Part shown: in pieces, positions 42,372 to 51,678 of the stretch
Layout: each line of letters opens with the position of its first letter
How positions within the stretch are numbered: the first letter of the stretch is position 1
Assembly (NCBI GenBank): GCA_964641415.1
Contig: CAZXMW010000004.1
Location: 93,675 to 157,674 of the forward strand
Direction of reading: 5' to 3'
DNA: 64,000 bases
Origin: JAHECW01 sp964641415
GTDB lineage: Bacteria; Acidobacteriota; Thermoanaerobaculia; Thermoanaerobaculales; Sulfomarinibacteraceae
Program-made: the position numbers and the translations under genes
Notes under the pieces: generated by a model
The model's database searches: none
Told to the model about the DNA's origin: nothing
Seen by the model: the letters and a program-made list of their open reading frames with translations, nothing else

Positions 42372-44546
42372 ATGTCCACCACATCGATCACGGGGACGGT
42401 CACCCGCATCCTGTTCGCGAACGAGGAGAGCGGGTGGTGCGCGCTGCGCCTCGACAACGACGAACGCGGTGTCTTCGCCGCCACGGGTCCGCTGCTCGGC
42501 GTCCGCGAGGGCGACGAACTCAAGCTCAGCGGCCGCTGGGTCGACCACCCCAAGTTCGGCGAGCAGTTCGAGGTCGACTCGTACGTCCAGATCGCGCCGT
42601 CGACCCTGGACGGTATCCGACGGTTTCTGAGCACGGGCCGGATCAAGGGCATCGGGCCGACCATGGCGGCCCGCATCGTCGACGCTTTCGGCCTCGACAC
42701 CCTGGACGTTCTCGACCACCAGACCGAGAGACTGGTCGAGGTCCGCGGCATCGGTCCGGCGACTCTCGGCAAGGTCCGGGATTCCTGGGAAAAGCACCGA
42801 GGGATCCAGCACATCATGATCTTCTTGACCGGCCACGGAATCGCCCCCGGAGTCGCGGTCAAGGCGTACGGCCGCTACGGCGCCTCCGCCGTCGACGTCG
42901 TCCGCGACAACCCCTACCGCCTCGCGGACGAGGTCTTCGGCGTCGGTTTCCGCACCGCCGATCGGATCGCCCAGAGGATCGGCGTGCCGCCCGACGCGCC
43001 GCACCGTCTGCAAGCCGGGCTCGTCTTCACCCTCGCCGAGGCGGCCGGCAACGGCCACGTCTTTCTGCCGCGCACGACCCTGGTCGACGCTGCGGCGGCA
43101 CTTCTCGAGACCGACGGCGAACTGGTGTCCCGCGCCCTGGACACCGTCGCCGAACGCGAACAGGTCGTGGTCGTCGACCGGCCGGCGGACGAGGCGGCGG
43201 TTTTTCTGCCCCGTCTCGAGGCGGCCGAGTCGACGGTGGCGGAGGATCTCGCGGCCCTGCTCCGGACCGCCGCCCGTCACGAGCCGATCAACGTCCCCCG
43301 TGCCGTCGAGTGGTACCAGGATCGAGCCGCGATCGAGCTCGGCGAACGGCAGCGCCAGGCCCTCAGCGCCGCGCTCGAGGGCCGTGTCGCCGTGGTGAGC
43401 GGCGGCCCCGGCACCGGCAAGACCACCCTGGTGCGCGGACTGACCGAGATCTTCGAAGCGAAGGAGCTGCGCATCCTGCTCGCCGCACCCACCGGCCGAG
43501 CCGCCAAGCGCCTTGCCCAGGCCACCGGCAACGACGCCCGCACCATTCACCGACTGCTCGAGTTCAACCCGCGCAGCCGAACCTTCGCGCGCGACCGAGG
43601 CCGCCCCCTCGAGGCCGACATGGTGGTCGTCGACGAAGTCTCCATGCTCGACGTCGAGCTCGCCGCCCACCTGCTCGAGGCGGTGCCGCCGTCGTGCCGG
43701 CTGGTGCTGGTCGGCGACTCGGACCAGCTGCCCTCGGTGGGCCCAGGCAACGTGCTCGGCGATCTCATCGCCTCCAAGGCGGTTCCGGTGGTCCGTCTCG
43801 ACCACATCTTCCGGCAGGCCGAACGCAGCCGGATCGTGGTCAACGCACACCGGATCAACGCCGGCCGGATGCCGATCACCGACCGCAACGACCCGGGCTC
43901 CGATTTTTTCTTCGTCGCCCGCGACGACCCGACCGAAGCCGCCGAGCTCGCGGTCGACTTCGCCGCACGCCGGATTCCGCGCCACTACCGGCTCGACCCC
44001 GTGGACGACATCCAGGTTCTGACCCCGATGCACCGCGGCGAGCTCGGCGTGCGCCGTCTCAACGAGCGGCTCCAGGCCGTTCTGACACCGTTCGGTCCCG
44101 AGCTCAGCTCCGGTCTCCGCCGCCTTCGGATCGGCGACAAGGTCATGCAGATCCGCAACAACTACGACCTCGACATCTTCAACGGCGACATCGGCCGAAT
44201 CGAGCACTTTGACGACGACGAGAGCCAGGTCGTGGTTCGCTTCGACGGTCGACCGGTGGCGATCCCTCACGACGATCTCGACGACATCATCCCCGCGTAT
44301 GCCTGCACGATCCACAAGGCGCAGGGCAGCGAGTACCCGGCGGTGGTCATCGTGCTCCACCACCAGCACCACGTCATGCTCCAGCGCAATCTGCTCTACA
44401 CCGCGGTGACTCGCGGCCGACGCGCGGTGGTCATCGTCGGCAGTCGGCGAGCGCTCGGTCGCGCGGTGACCAACGCCAGCCAGCGGCGTCGATTCACCCT
44501 TTTGGCGGACCGTCTGGCGGCAGCGGCGTCCAAGCTTCCGGCGTGA
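42372..44546 (+). CDS. recD2: RecD2-family ATP-dependent DNA helicase
   Basis: A 724-residue SF1B 5'-3' helicase. The N-terminal OB-like domain is followed by helix-hairpin-helix segments (IKGIGPTMAARI, VRGIGPATLGKV, GVGFRTADRIA). Walker A is GGPGTGKTT (344-352), Walker B VVVDEVSML, motif III GDSDQLPSVGPGNVL and motif VI YTAVTRGRRAVVIVG. RecD2 works without RecBC in replication-fork and mismatch repair. Length fits the family. Its last 53 nt overlap the convergent glycosyltransferase gene. Confidence 0.92.
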   Translation: MSTTSITGTVTRILFANEESGWCALRLDNDERGVFAATGPLLGVREGDELKLSGRWVDHPKFGEQFEVDSYVQIAPSTLDGIRRFLSTGRIKGIGPTMAARIVDAFGLDTLDVLDHQTERLVEVRGIGPATLGKVRDSWEKHRGIQHIMIFLTGHGIAPGVAVKAYGRYGASAVDVVRDNPYRLADEVFGVGFRTADRIAQRIGVPPDAPHRLQAGLVFTLAEAAGNGHVFLPRTTLVDAAAALLETDGELVSRALDTVAEREQVVVVDRPADEAAVFLPRLEAAESTVAEDLAALLRTAARHEPINVPRAVEWYQDRAAIELGERQRQALSAALEGRVAVVSGGPGTGKTTLVRGLTEIFEAKELRILLAAPTGRAAKRLAQATGNDARTIHRLLEFNPRSRTFARDRGRPLEADMVVVDEVSMLDVELAAHLLEAVPPSCRLVLVGDSDQLPSVGPGNVLGDLIASKAVPVVRLDHIFRQAERSRIVVNAHRINAGRMPITDRNDPGSDFFFVARDDPTEAAELAVDFAARRIPRHYRLDPVDDIQVLTPMHRGELGVRRLNERLQAVLTPFGPELSSGLRRLRIGDKVMQIRNNYDLDIFNGDIGRIEHFDDDESQVVVRFDGRPVAIPHDDLDDIIPAYACTIHKAQGSEYPAVVIVLHHQHHVMLQRNLLYTAVTRGRRAVVIVGSRRALGRAVTNASQRRRFTLLADRLAAAASKLPA

Positions 44547-46551
44547 CCGGCATCCCCGGGGGAACCTCGAAAACGACATACTCGCGATTTCGGCCCGGGT
44601 AGGACGACGGTTCGATTCGCGCCCGGCCGTGGGGAAACAGCTCCTCGAGGGTCGACAGGTGCTCGGTGTCGCCCGGGTGGAGCAGAAACAGGCGAGCCTC
44701 CCCGGACCGCGCCTGCGGGGCGAGGCGCTCCGGCTTCCAGAGATCGTTGTGCCAGGAGAAATCGCCGGCATGCAGAGCGATCAAACGGGTGTCGGCCCAG
44801 TACTTGAACGGCACGTGGTGGGCATGCTCCAGATCACCGCCGCGTTCGACCCACTGTCGGATGGTCCGCCCCATGTCGGAGGTGTTCCAGGCGATGTTGA
44901 CGTAGGAGTGGGGATAGCGCACGAAATACCAGTGGGCGCCGTACGCCGATGCCGCCGCCAGCACAACCACGATCCCCGCCGCCGGCAGCCCGCGACTCCA
45001 CCCCGGCCCGACCCGGGCGCCGACCCGATGGGCGACCACTGCCCAGACGTACAGCGGCAGGGCCGCGATCATCATCACCACCGGCGGGGCGCCGCCCATC
45101 CGGACCACGCTCGGATTCTCGACGGGAAAGGCGATGCTCAGAGTCGACGGCAGCAGCAGCACGAACAGCGTCACCGCGAGATAGACCGGCCGAAGGTCGC
45201 GTTCGACCAGCGCGCCCCAGCCCAACACCGCCACCCCGAGCACGAAGAGCCCACCGGTCAGCCAGCCCAGCACCGCCGAGTTGGGGACGGTGTTGATGGC
45301 GACGACATCGCCGATGAAGCTGAAGGCCAATGCGACGTCGGCGAGATTGCCGAGGAAGACACCGAGCATCTCGCCGGCCGACATGGCCTCCGGGACGGCT
45401 CGCGAAGCCGCCCGAGACCAGAAGATCTCGGGCTCGTCAATCATGTACCGCAGCAGTGGCAGGAAGAAGATCACTGACGTCGCGGCGCCGATCACGGCGT
45501 TGACCCAGAAGGCGGGATCGAGGCTGGTGCCCGGCATCGCGAGACCAGAGCCCCGCCGTCGAAGGTCGGACCCGAGCTTGATCGCACACAGCGCGACGAG
45601 CAGCAGCGGCACGATGCGCATGGGAATGTAGGTGTGCAGACCGACGCCCAGAAACACTCCGACCAGGATCCAGTCGCGACGCCGGTTGTGCCGAAAGGCG
45701 CGGAACAGAAAATACAGAGCCGGCGTCGCGAACGCCGCGGTGAACGGAAAGCGGAGCCCGACCCGGGTGATGGCGACGTGCCAGTGACCGACGGCGAGCA
45801 GCGCCGCGGCGAGCAACCCGATCTGCCGGTTGTACAGCTCCCGCCCGAGCAGATAGGTGAAGAGCACCGCGAGCACGCCGAAGATCCCGGTGCCGACCTT
45901 GAGCGCAAGGTGGCCGAGCTCGAGCGGAGTCCATTTGATGAGCCACGCCGTGACGTAGAACTGCAGCGCCTCCCGGCCGGTGTTGCGGGGAAAGAAGATC
46001 GGTCGCTCTCCGTCGAGCACGTCGCGCACGTCGAACAGCTTCTCGGCGTGGTCGCTGGTCATCTCGGGAGGGATCGCATCGAGCTGCCAGAAGCGGAAGA
46101 ACACCGCCAGCACCATGATGCCGATCAGCGCCAGATGGTGTGCCTCGAGCCTCCGCGTCCGGGCACCTCGGCGCTGGATCCGTGCCGGACGGCGCCAGAC
46201 CGCGAGCCCGAAGCACGCCAACCCGGCGGCCCACGGCAGCACCCCGTGGGCGGTGAAACTGCCGCCGCCGAAGCCGAAAAAGGCGAGCGACAGGAACACC
46301 ACCGCCGCGGCCAGGCAACCGAATCTGAGATCCGCGGCCGCAATCAGAGGAATCTCGGCAACCGGCAGATCCGGGCGTGGCGCCGGCACGAGGCCGCGCG
46401 TCCTGTGCAACCCGAGGATGAAGACCGCGACGGCGACCGCGAAGCCGACCGCGGCGAGAACCCGCTGATGCGGCGCCTGAAGCTGGCTGACCACGGCGAT
46501 GAGCACCGCGAAGCTGACGATGCCGAAGGTCCGCCATGTGGTTTCGATCAT
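44494..46551 (-). CDS. GT-C glycosyltransferase, PMT/ArnT-like (GT39/83 type)
   Basis: A 685-residue polytopic membrane protein with about 11-12 helices. The first periplasmic loop holds the acidic motif after DAIPPEMTSDHAEK, typical of GT-C enzymes that use polyprenyl-phosphate sugars; a ~130-residue C-terminal extracytoplasmic domain follows. It may use the lipid-linked sugar made by the GT2 at 29760-30752 (inference). The stop lies inside the recD2 3' end (53-nt convergent overlap). Confidence 0.8.
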   Translation of the reverse strand: MIETTWRTFGIVSFAVLIAVVSQLQAPHQRVLAAVGFAVAVAVFILGLHRTRGLVPAPRPDLPVAEIPLIAAADLRFGCLAAAVVFLSLAFFGFGGGSFTAHGVLPWAAGLACFGLAVWRRPARIQRRGARTRRLEAHHLALIGIMVLAVFFRFWQLDAIPPEMTSDHAEKLFDVRDVLDGERPIFFPRNTGREALQFYVTAWLIKWTPLELGHLALKVGTGIFGVLAVLFTYLLGRELYNRQIGLLAAALLAVGHWHVAITRVGLRFPFTAAFATPALYFLFRAFRHNRRRDWILVGVFLGVGLHTYIPMRIVPLLLVALCAIKLGSDLRRRGSGLAMPGTSLDPAFWVNAVIGAATSVIFFLPLLRYMIDEPEIFWSRAASRAVPEAMSAGEMLGVFLGNLADVALAFSFIGDVVAINTVPNSAVLGWLTGGLFVLGVAVLGWGALVERDLRPVYLAVTLFVLLLPSTLSIAFPVENPSVVRMGGAPPVVMMIAALPLYVWAVVAHRVGARVGPGWSRGLPAAGIVVVLAAASAYGAHWYFVRYPHSYVNIAWNTSDMGRTIRQWVERGGDLEHAHHVPFKYWADTRLIALHAGDFSWHNDLWKPERLAPQARSGEARLFLLHPGDTEHLSTLEELFPHGRARIEPSSYPGRNREYVVFEVPPGMPVTPEAWTPLPPDGPPKG

Positions 46552-46560
46552 CGGATTGGG

Positions 46561-46566
46561 ATTATA
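46561..46566 (-). promoter_or_regulatory. -10 box TATAAT for the GT-C gene
   Basis: Minus-strand GG-TATAAT ends 9 nt before ATG 46551. Confidence 0.5.
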
Positions 46567-46723
46567 CCCAGCTGAGGTCCTCGTGTGATTCGCCTTGCGA
46601 ATCGCATCGCCCGGCAGGATTTGCGCAGCAAATTGAAGAGAAGAGGCGCCGCACGGATGCCGTTGCCTCGCAACCAGTCTGTGAGGTGCAACCTCCGAGC
46701 CGGTCGTGGCCGACCGGATGTCG

Positions 46724-46729
46724 TACAGT
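46724..46729 (+). promoter_or_regulatory. -10 box TACAGT
   Basis: TACAGT lies 37 nt before ATG 46767. AAGGAGGTGA (46753-46762) is an unusually complete ribosome site, 4 nt before that ATG. The rest of 46567-46723 shows nothing recognisable. Confidence 0.45.
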
Positions 46730-46766
46730 GGGGAACACCCACCGCGCAGTCCAAGGAGGTGAGTGG

Positions 46767-47567
46767 ATGCCTCTGAGTCTCAGCGACGTTCCGTTCGCAT
46801 GGGTTCGCGACGAGCTCCAGCACGACCGCGATGTCCGCCGCGGCGCCTCGGGCAGACAAGCCGGGCGGGTCCAGGAGTGGCTGACGCTGAACGGTGTCGC
46901 CGTGGTCGTCGACTCGGACTTCGGCCCGGCCACCGAGTACGCCGTCGGCCGCTTCCAGGTCTACCGCGGCCTCCCCAAGACCGGCGTCGTCGACGAGCCG
47001 ACCTTCGCGGAGCTGACGAAACCGCTGCGGCTCGCCCTGGCCCCGCCGACCGTCGCCCCTTCCAGCGTCTCTGCGGCAGTCGTCGCCGCCGCCCGGCAGC
47101 ATCGCAATCAACGACCGCGCGAGGTTGGGGGTGCGAACCGCGGACCGTGGGTCCGGGTCTACATGGACGGCGCTGACGGCGCCGACCGGCCCTGGTGCGC
47201 CGGTTTCGTCAGCTTTCTCATTCTCCAGGCGGCGTGGCATGCAGGGGTTCCGGAGCCGATCGGGGGCTCGGTGAGCTGCGACACCCTGTCCCGAGAGGCT
47301 CGAACCGACGGCCGTTTCGTGTCCGGCCGACAGGTGGTCGACGGCACGACGTCGGTCGAGGCGCTGCCGCGCGGCTCGTTGTTCGTTCATCGCAAGGACG
47401 ACAGCGGCTGGAACCACGTCGGCGTGATCATCGCCGCCATGGGCTCGGTGATGGAGACCATCGAGGGCAACACCAACGACGGCGGCTCGCGCGAAGGCAT
47501 CGAGGTCTGCCGCCGCATCCGCAACCTCCGCAACAAGGACTTCATCACGCTTCAGCCGTTCGGCTGA
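46767..47567 (+). CDS. Peptidoglycan-binding and CHAP-like hydrolase
   Basis: A 266-residue protein. A PG_binding_1 domain (about 25-90: GRVQEWL...GPATEYAVGRFQ) precedes a CHAP-type amidase/endopeptidase domain (about 105-260) with the nucleophile Cys in RPWCAGFVSF and a His in WNHVGVI. No signal peptide is visible, which suits an endolysin-like or cytoplasmic protein, though no phage genes are near. The last codons form the left arm of a 20-bp hairpin. Confidence 0.75.
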   Translation: MPLSLSDVPFAWVRDELQHDRDVRRGASGRQAGRVQEWLTLNGVAVVVDSDFGPATEYAVGRFQVYRGLPKTGVVDEPTFAELTKPLRLALAPPTVAPSSVSAAVVAAARQHRNQRPREVGGANRGPWVRVYMDGADGADRPWCAGFVSFLILQAAWHAGVPEPIGGSVSCDTLSREARTDGRFVSGRQVVDGTTSVEALPRGSLFVHRKDDSGWNHVGVIIAAMGSVMETIEGNTNDGGSREGIEVCRRIRNLRNKDFITLQPFG

Positions 47568-47582
47568 AGCGTGATGAAGTCC
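47537..47582 (+). terminator. Hairpin 1 of three: 20-bp perfect stem
   Basis: Arms 47537-47556 and 47563-47582 are fully complementary around CGTTCG. The left arm and loop encode the end of the hydrolase; the stop codon (47565-47567) lies in the right arm. Confidence 0.8.
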
Positions 47583-47606
47583 AATGATGAGTTTTGATTC
47601 ATCATT
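47583..47606. terminator. Hairpin 2 of three: 8-bp stem
   Basis: AATGATGA (47583-47590) pairs with TCATCATT (47599-47606) around an 8-nt T-rich loop. It directly abuts the hairpins on both sides. Confidence 0.7.
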
Positions 47607-47650
47607 CGCCCGGTTGAAGTCGATTGAGACTAATCGACTTCAACCGGGCG
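47607..47650 (-). terminator. Hairpin 3 of three: 18-bp perfect stem
   Basis: Arms 47607-47624 and 47633-47650 pair perfectly around TGAGACTA. The right arm encodes the last residues of the SulP fusion and the loop holds its TAG (47630-47632). Confidence 0.8.
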
Positions 47651-49768
47651 CCCCATCGCCTTCCAGCTCAGGATCCCGCCCTTCAGGTTGACAACCTGCT
47701 CAAACCCGAGATCGATGAGCCAGTGCATGGCGCGGGTCGAGCGGCGCCCCGACCGGCAGACGAGCAGGATCGGACGATCCTTCGGCAGCCGCTCCGCGTC
47801 CCCGATGATCTCGCGCAGGGGGATCAGCTCGGCATCGGGAAGGTGACCGTGAATGAACTCCTGGCGCTCGCGAACATCGATCAGGATTCCGTCATCCCGA
47901 TGGGTACGCAGCGCGTCCTCGAACTCGGGCACCGTGAGCTGCCGCTCCGGGTAGCGGAAGCGTGCCGGAAATGCCGGCAGCCGCAGATCATAGGGATGCT
48001 TCTCGAGAGGCTGACACTCGGCGAACACGCGGTGTTCGCACTCGTAGATGCAGACCGCGGGATCGATCCGGTTCTCGAAAAGCCACTCGATGGCGTCCTC
48101 CTGGACCAGGATGTTCTCCTCGCCGAGCAGATCGAGGAACCCGGAGGTCCGCATGATCCGTCGGACCTCGGGGCGCACCTGGATCATGAAGACGTCGCCA
48201 CCGGCGCCGCGGTACAGTCGGACGATCCCCTCCAGCACGTCGATCCCGGCCAGATCGCACTGGTGCACCCCGTGCATTCTGAGCAGCAGGTGGTTCTGTC
48301 CCGGGTTGGCTTCGTAGTTGGCAAGGAGCTCGTCCTCGACGTGGCTCGCCGCGCCGAAGAACAGCGCGCCCCGGATGTTGATGACCCCGAGCTGCGGGCA
48401 GCACGGCGCGTCCTCGCGCTCGATGAAGTGCCGGAAGTTGGCGTCCGGCACCACCGTGTGCACGGTCGGCAGGCTCGACTTGTAGATGTAGATGGCCAGC
48501 GACAGGATCACGCCCGCCAAGACGGCAAACTCGAGCGGGAAGACCAGGGTCGCCCCGAACGTCGCAGCCATGATGCCGGTCTCGCTGCGCGAGGTTCTGA
48601 TCACCCGACGCACGCCCCGCCAGTCGACCATCCGGTAGGCGATGACCATGATCATCCCCGCCAGCGCGGCCTCGGGGAGAAGAGCGGCTGCCGGGCCGAA
48701 CGCGAGCATTCCGCCCAGCACGAACGCGCCGCAGAACACTCCCGAGATCTGGCTTCGCGCCCCCGACTGATAGTTGATCGCCGAGCGCGTGAATGAACCC
48801 GAGCAGGCGTAGCCGGAGAACAGACCCGCAGCGATGTTCGCCACCCCCTGCCCGACCAGCTCCTGGTTGATGTCGAGCCTTTCGCCGCTCTGTCTGGAGA
48901 TTTCACGGGCTATGGAAACCGCCTCCACCAGGCCCATGGCCGCCACCGCCAACGAGCCCGTCACCAGCGCGCCCACGACGTCGTTCTGCCACATCCAGCC
49001 GAGCGAGAACGAGGTCATGCTCGGCATCTGGCGCGGGATTTCGCCGATCACCGAAACGCCGAGACGATCGACTCCGATCACGGCGGCAACGGTTCCCGCG
49101 CCGATCAGCGACAGCAGCGCCGCCGGCAGCCGGGGCGCGAGCCGCGCGATCAAGGCCATCGCCGTCAGGGTCGCGAGCCCCAGCCCCAGACTCGGCAGGT
49201 GGCTGTCCCCGATGACGCCGGCGACCTCGGCCATGGAGTGCCACAGGTGGGGGCTCCGCTCGACGTCGAGCCGGAGCAGGTGCTTGAGCTGACCGGCTGC
49301 GATCAGCACCCCGGCGCCGGCGGTGAAACCGAGCAGCACCGCGCGCGACGCGAAGTTGATGAGCACCCCGAGCCCGGCGAAGCCGAAGACGACACAGAAA
49401 ACGCCGACCATCACCGCCATCAACGATGCCGCCATGAGGTACTGGGCGGAGCCGATGGCCGCGAGCGGCGTCAGGATCGACAGGGCAAGGATCGAGATCG
49501 CGTTGGTCGGCCCGGTGTTGAGGAAGCGCGACGAGCCCCACAGCGACCCGACGATGGACGCAACCGCAGCGGCGTACAACCCGTAAGCGGGCGGCAGGCC
49601 GGCGATCGACGCGTAGGCAATGGACTGAGGAATGGCCACCACCGCCACCGTGAGCCCGGCCGTTGCGTCGGGTCGCAGCCACCGACGCCGGTAGCCCCGA
49701 ATCAGCGTCACCGGCCGCGCCATGGCTTCGGCGTACCAGCGTTCAACAACCTCCGTTGCTCGCATCAT
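47630..49768 (-). CDS. SulP-family anion transporter fused to STAS and rhodanese domains
   Basis: A 712-residue inner-membrane protein. A SulP transporter core (about 20-410, with PPAYGLYAA and NTGPTN motifs) is followed by a STAS domain (about 435-545), a short Cys-containing link (CIYECEHRVFAEC) and a C-terminal rhodanese domain (about 610-712) with the active-site loop CRSGRRS. Sulfate or another oxyanion may be taken up and the rhodanese could handle sulfane sulfur; both are inference. ATG 49768 was chosen because TATCCT lies 7 nt upstream. Confidence 0.85.
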   Translation of the reverse strand: MMRATEVVERWYAEAMARPVTLIRGYRRRWLRPDATAGLTVAVVAIPQSIAYASIAGLPPAYGLYAAAVASIVGSLWGSSRFLNTGPTNAISILALSILTPLAAIGSAQYLMAASLMAVMVGVFCVVFGFAGLGVLINFASRAVLLGFTAGAGVLIAAGQLKHLLRLDVERSPHLWHSMAEVAGVIGDSHLPSLGLGLATLTAMALIARLAPRLPAALLSLIGAGTVAAVIGVDRLGVSVIGEIPRQMPSMTSFSLGWMWQNDVVGALVTGSLAVAAMGLVEAVSIAREISRQSGERLDINQELVGQGVANIAAGLFSGYACSGSFTRSAINYQSGARSQISGVFCGAFVLGGMLAFGPAAALLPEAALAGMIMVIAYRMVDWRGVRRVIRTSRSETGIMAATFGATLVFPLEFAVLAGVILSLAIYIYKSSLPTVHTVVPDANFRHFIEREDAPCCPQLGVINIRGALFFGAASHVEDELLANYEANPGQNHLLLRMHGVHQCDLAGIDVLEGIVRLYRGAGGDVFMIQVRPEVRRIMRTSGFLDLLGEENILVQEDAIEWLFENRIDPAVCIYECEHRVFAECQPLEKHPYDLRLPAFPARFRYPERQLTVPEFEDALRTHRDDGILIDVRERQEFIHGHLPDAELIPLREIIGDAERLPKDRPILLVCRSGRRSTRAMHWLIDLGFEQVVNLKGGILSWKAMGRPVEVD

Positions 49769-49775
49769 GTCGATC

Positions 49776-49781
49776 AGGATA
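49776..49781 (-). promoter_or_regulatory. -10 box TATCCT, leaderless type (SulP fusion)
   Basis: Minus-strand GG-TATCCT ends 7 nt before ATG 49768. In the remaining ~200 nt to 49979 I see no gene or structure. Confidence 0.5.
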
Positions 49782-49979
49782 CCCGGTGAATCGCGATCGT
49801 GACGAAACTCCGTGACGAGCTTGGGCCGGCAACGACCCGACACGGTGCGGTCGCGTCGCCGAGATCCGCCAGTCAGAATCGAGAGGTCAAACTGGCCATC
49901 AGGATCGAAACAACGCCGGTATCGGGAAGATCGAGGCTGTCCCACTCCAGGCGCAACCCAAGTCTCGAAAGATGCACCT

Positions 49980-50561
49980 TCACGCCCGGACCGTGACTCC
50001 GGTGACCGCACATCGCAGTCCGCCGTCAACCGACTCGAGGGGCAGTGCGATCACGCCGCACACCACGTCGTCGAGATCCACCGCCACCGAGGCCAGCATG
50101 TCCGAACGTCGAACCTCGTCGCCGATCACCAGGTGCCGAACCAGGGTCTTTGCATCGTCCGCGGCCAGGGTGCCGCCACGGATCGGTTCCCGAGGGACCT
50201 CGACGGCGACCGCCGCCACCTCCGCGAGCGCACGGCTCAACCGCGTCAGGTCGTCGAGCGGCAGATCGAAGGCGGGAACCACGAAGACCCGGAGCTCCTG
50301 CCAGTCACCGGTCGATCGGCCGTCAGCCGATACCCGTTGATGAACCCTCACCGTGGCCTCGATGCGCCAGGCGGGCCGCCAGACCTCGGCCCGACGCCCG
50401 GGGCTCGGCAGCAAAGCCGAGCCGCTGACCGTCTCGAGGCCGTCTGCTTCGAGCACCGCGGCGCCACCACAGTGCGCACAGAAGAAGATCGTGTCGAGCC
50501 CCTCACCCCGCATGGCCGAGCCGCACGACGGACAGTCGAGGTTGACCAGTCTGAGGGTCAC
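49980..50561 (-). CDS. Zinc-ribbon protein, last gene of the SPFH operon
   Basis: A 193-residue soluble protein. The N-terminal zinc ribbon is CPSCG...CAHCG (about 9-31). A beta-rich domain follows with no family motif I recognise. GTG 50561 overlaps the upstream stop as GTGA, so it is coupled to the membrane zinc-ribbon gene. Confidence 0.6.
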   Translation of the reverse strand: MTLRLVNLDCPSCGSAMRGEGLDTIFFCAHCGGAAVLEADGLETVSGSALLPSPGRRAEVWRPAWRIEATVRVHQRVSADGRSTGDWQELRVFVVPAFDLPLDDLTRLSRALAEVAAVAVEVPREPIRGGTLAADDAKTLVRHLVIGDEVRRSDMLASVAVDLDDVVCGVIALPLESVDGGLRCAVTGVTVRA

Positions 50562-51673
50562 TGGAAGCGCTCCAAGACATCCTTGACCGTGGTCTGGAGA
50601 TCCGGCTCGGTCCGCCCCTCCGCCAGACCGCTTCCCTCCTCGATCACACCACCGTGGCGAAACTGGCGGTAGCCCCAGTACACCAGGCCCGCGAGGGTCA
50701 ATCCGATCACCGCGAGCCCGGTCAGCCCGTTGTCCGAACGCAGGACAATGCCGGCATTCTGCAGCACGCTGGTACCGACGAAAGCGGCGCCGGCACACGA
50801 CGCCACCAGGCATGCGGCACGGTAGAGGTGATTGCCCGGCGCCTTGCCGTACGCCAGCCTCCCGTCCTCGGCGTCGATCAGCACCTGATAGGTGCGGCCT
50901 CGAAAGCCATACCGTACGACCCACAGGGGGTAGTAGACGAGCGCCGCCCGTCGACGCACCGAGGTCAACCACGAAAAGGTGATCCGATCCAGCCGGTGGC
51001 GCCGACGTGCTTCGTCGAGCGCCCGCTCACGCAACCGGTCTGCGATCTCGTCGAGCGACTGTGACGGCCGGAACACCATGCCTCGTGAACGGAGCACCTC
51101 GTCGTCGAGCGGCACCACCTCGTCGCCGGTCAGGTCGATCCTCTGGACACCGAACTCGGCCATGTCGGCTGCCGGCATGGTCAGGTCCACGTCCTGCTCG
51201 ACGGACCGCTCGACCGGGTGGGTCGTCGTTTCCCATCGATTGCCGCGCTTGCGACGGCGGGTGACGATGCCGAGAATCCAACCGATCGCGTCGAGGCGCG
51301 CCCGGACAAACGGAAACCACGCCAGAAAGGCCTCGTCGAACGTCGCCTGACGGCGGAGGGCCGGATCCTTTCGAATTCCCTGCGAGAACCAGCTCCGGAC
51401 CTTTTCGATCGCCTGCTCGCGGTCGAGCCGGTTGAGCACCATGAGCCGTGCGACGCCGCGGTTGCCGACCACGGCCTGAGGAGTGCCGCAGTATCGGCAC
51501 TCGACGTTGGTATGCCCCTCCCGGACGTTCACGGTGCCGCCGCACGAGGCGCACGTCAGCCCGGTGAGCACCCGGAGCGGACGTTGTGCCGTCGACTTCT
51601 CCGGGGCGGCGTCACCTTTGAGATCGGCTCTCTGAGGCGCGGGCGGCGGTGGTGGCGGGACGCGGGCGGACAC
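50558..51673 (-). CDS. Zinc-ribbon membrane protein (YdjG-like)
   Basis: A 371-residue protein. A Pro-rich N-terminus precedes a zinc ribbon (CASCG...CRYCG, about 40-62), a ~200-residue cytosolic domain and two C-terminal helices (about 280-330). The sequence YYPLWVVRYGFRGRTYQVLIDA is shared in type with the neighbouring 250-residue protein (YLPIHRTPYSWQGRTYQAAVDA), so the two are paralogues. It starts 5 nt after the stop of the previous gene. The layout is like YdjG/YdjH of B. subtilis. Confidence 0.65.
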   Translation of the reverse strand: MSARVPPPPPPAPQRADLKGDAAPEKSTAQRPLRVLTGLTCASCGGTVNVREGHTNVECRYCGTPQAVVGNRGVARLMVLNRLDREQAIEKVRSWFSQGIRKDPALRRQATFDEAFLAWFPFVRARLDAIGWILGIVTRRRKRGNRWETTTHPVERSVEQDVDLTMPAADMAEFGVQRIDLTGDEVVPLDDEVLRSRGMVFRPSQSLDEIADRLRERALDEARRRHRLDRITFSWLTSVRRRAALVYYPLWVVRYGFRGRTYQVLIDAEDGRLAYGKAPGNHLYRAACLVASCAGAAFVGTSVLQNAGIVLRSDNGLTGLAVIGLTLAGLVYWGYRQFRHGGVIEEGSGLAEGRTEPDLQTTVKDVLERFQ

Positions 51674-51678
51674 CTGCG

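Noticed and set aside
42234..44771. 845-codon open frame on the minus strand
   Set aside because: Antisense to recD2, which has all helicase motifs; His/Asp-rich shadow composition.
46767..47567. Prophage endolysin
   Set aside because: The domains would suit one, but there is no holin, spanin, structural or integrase gene around it.
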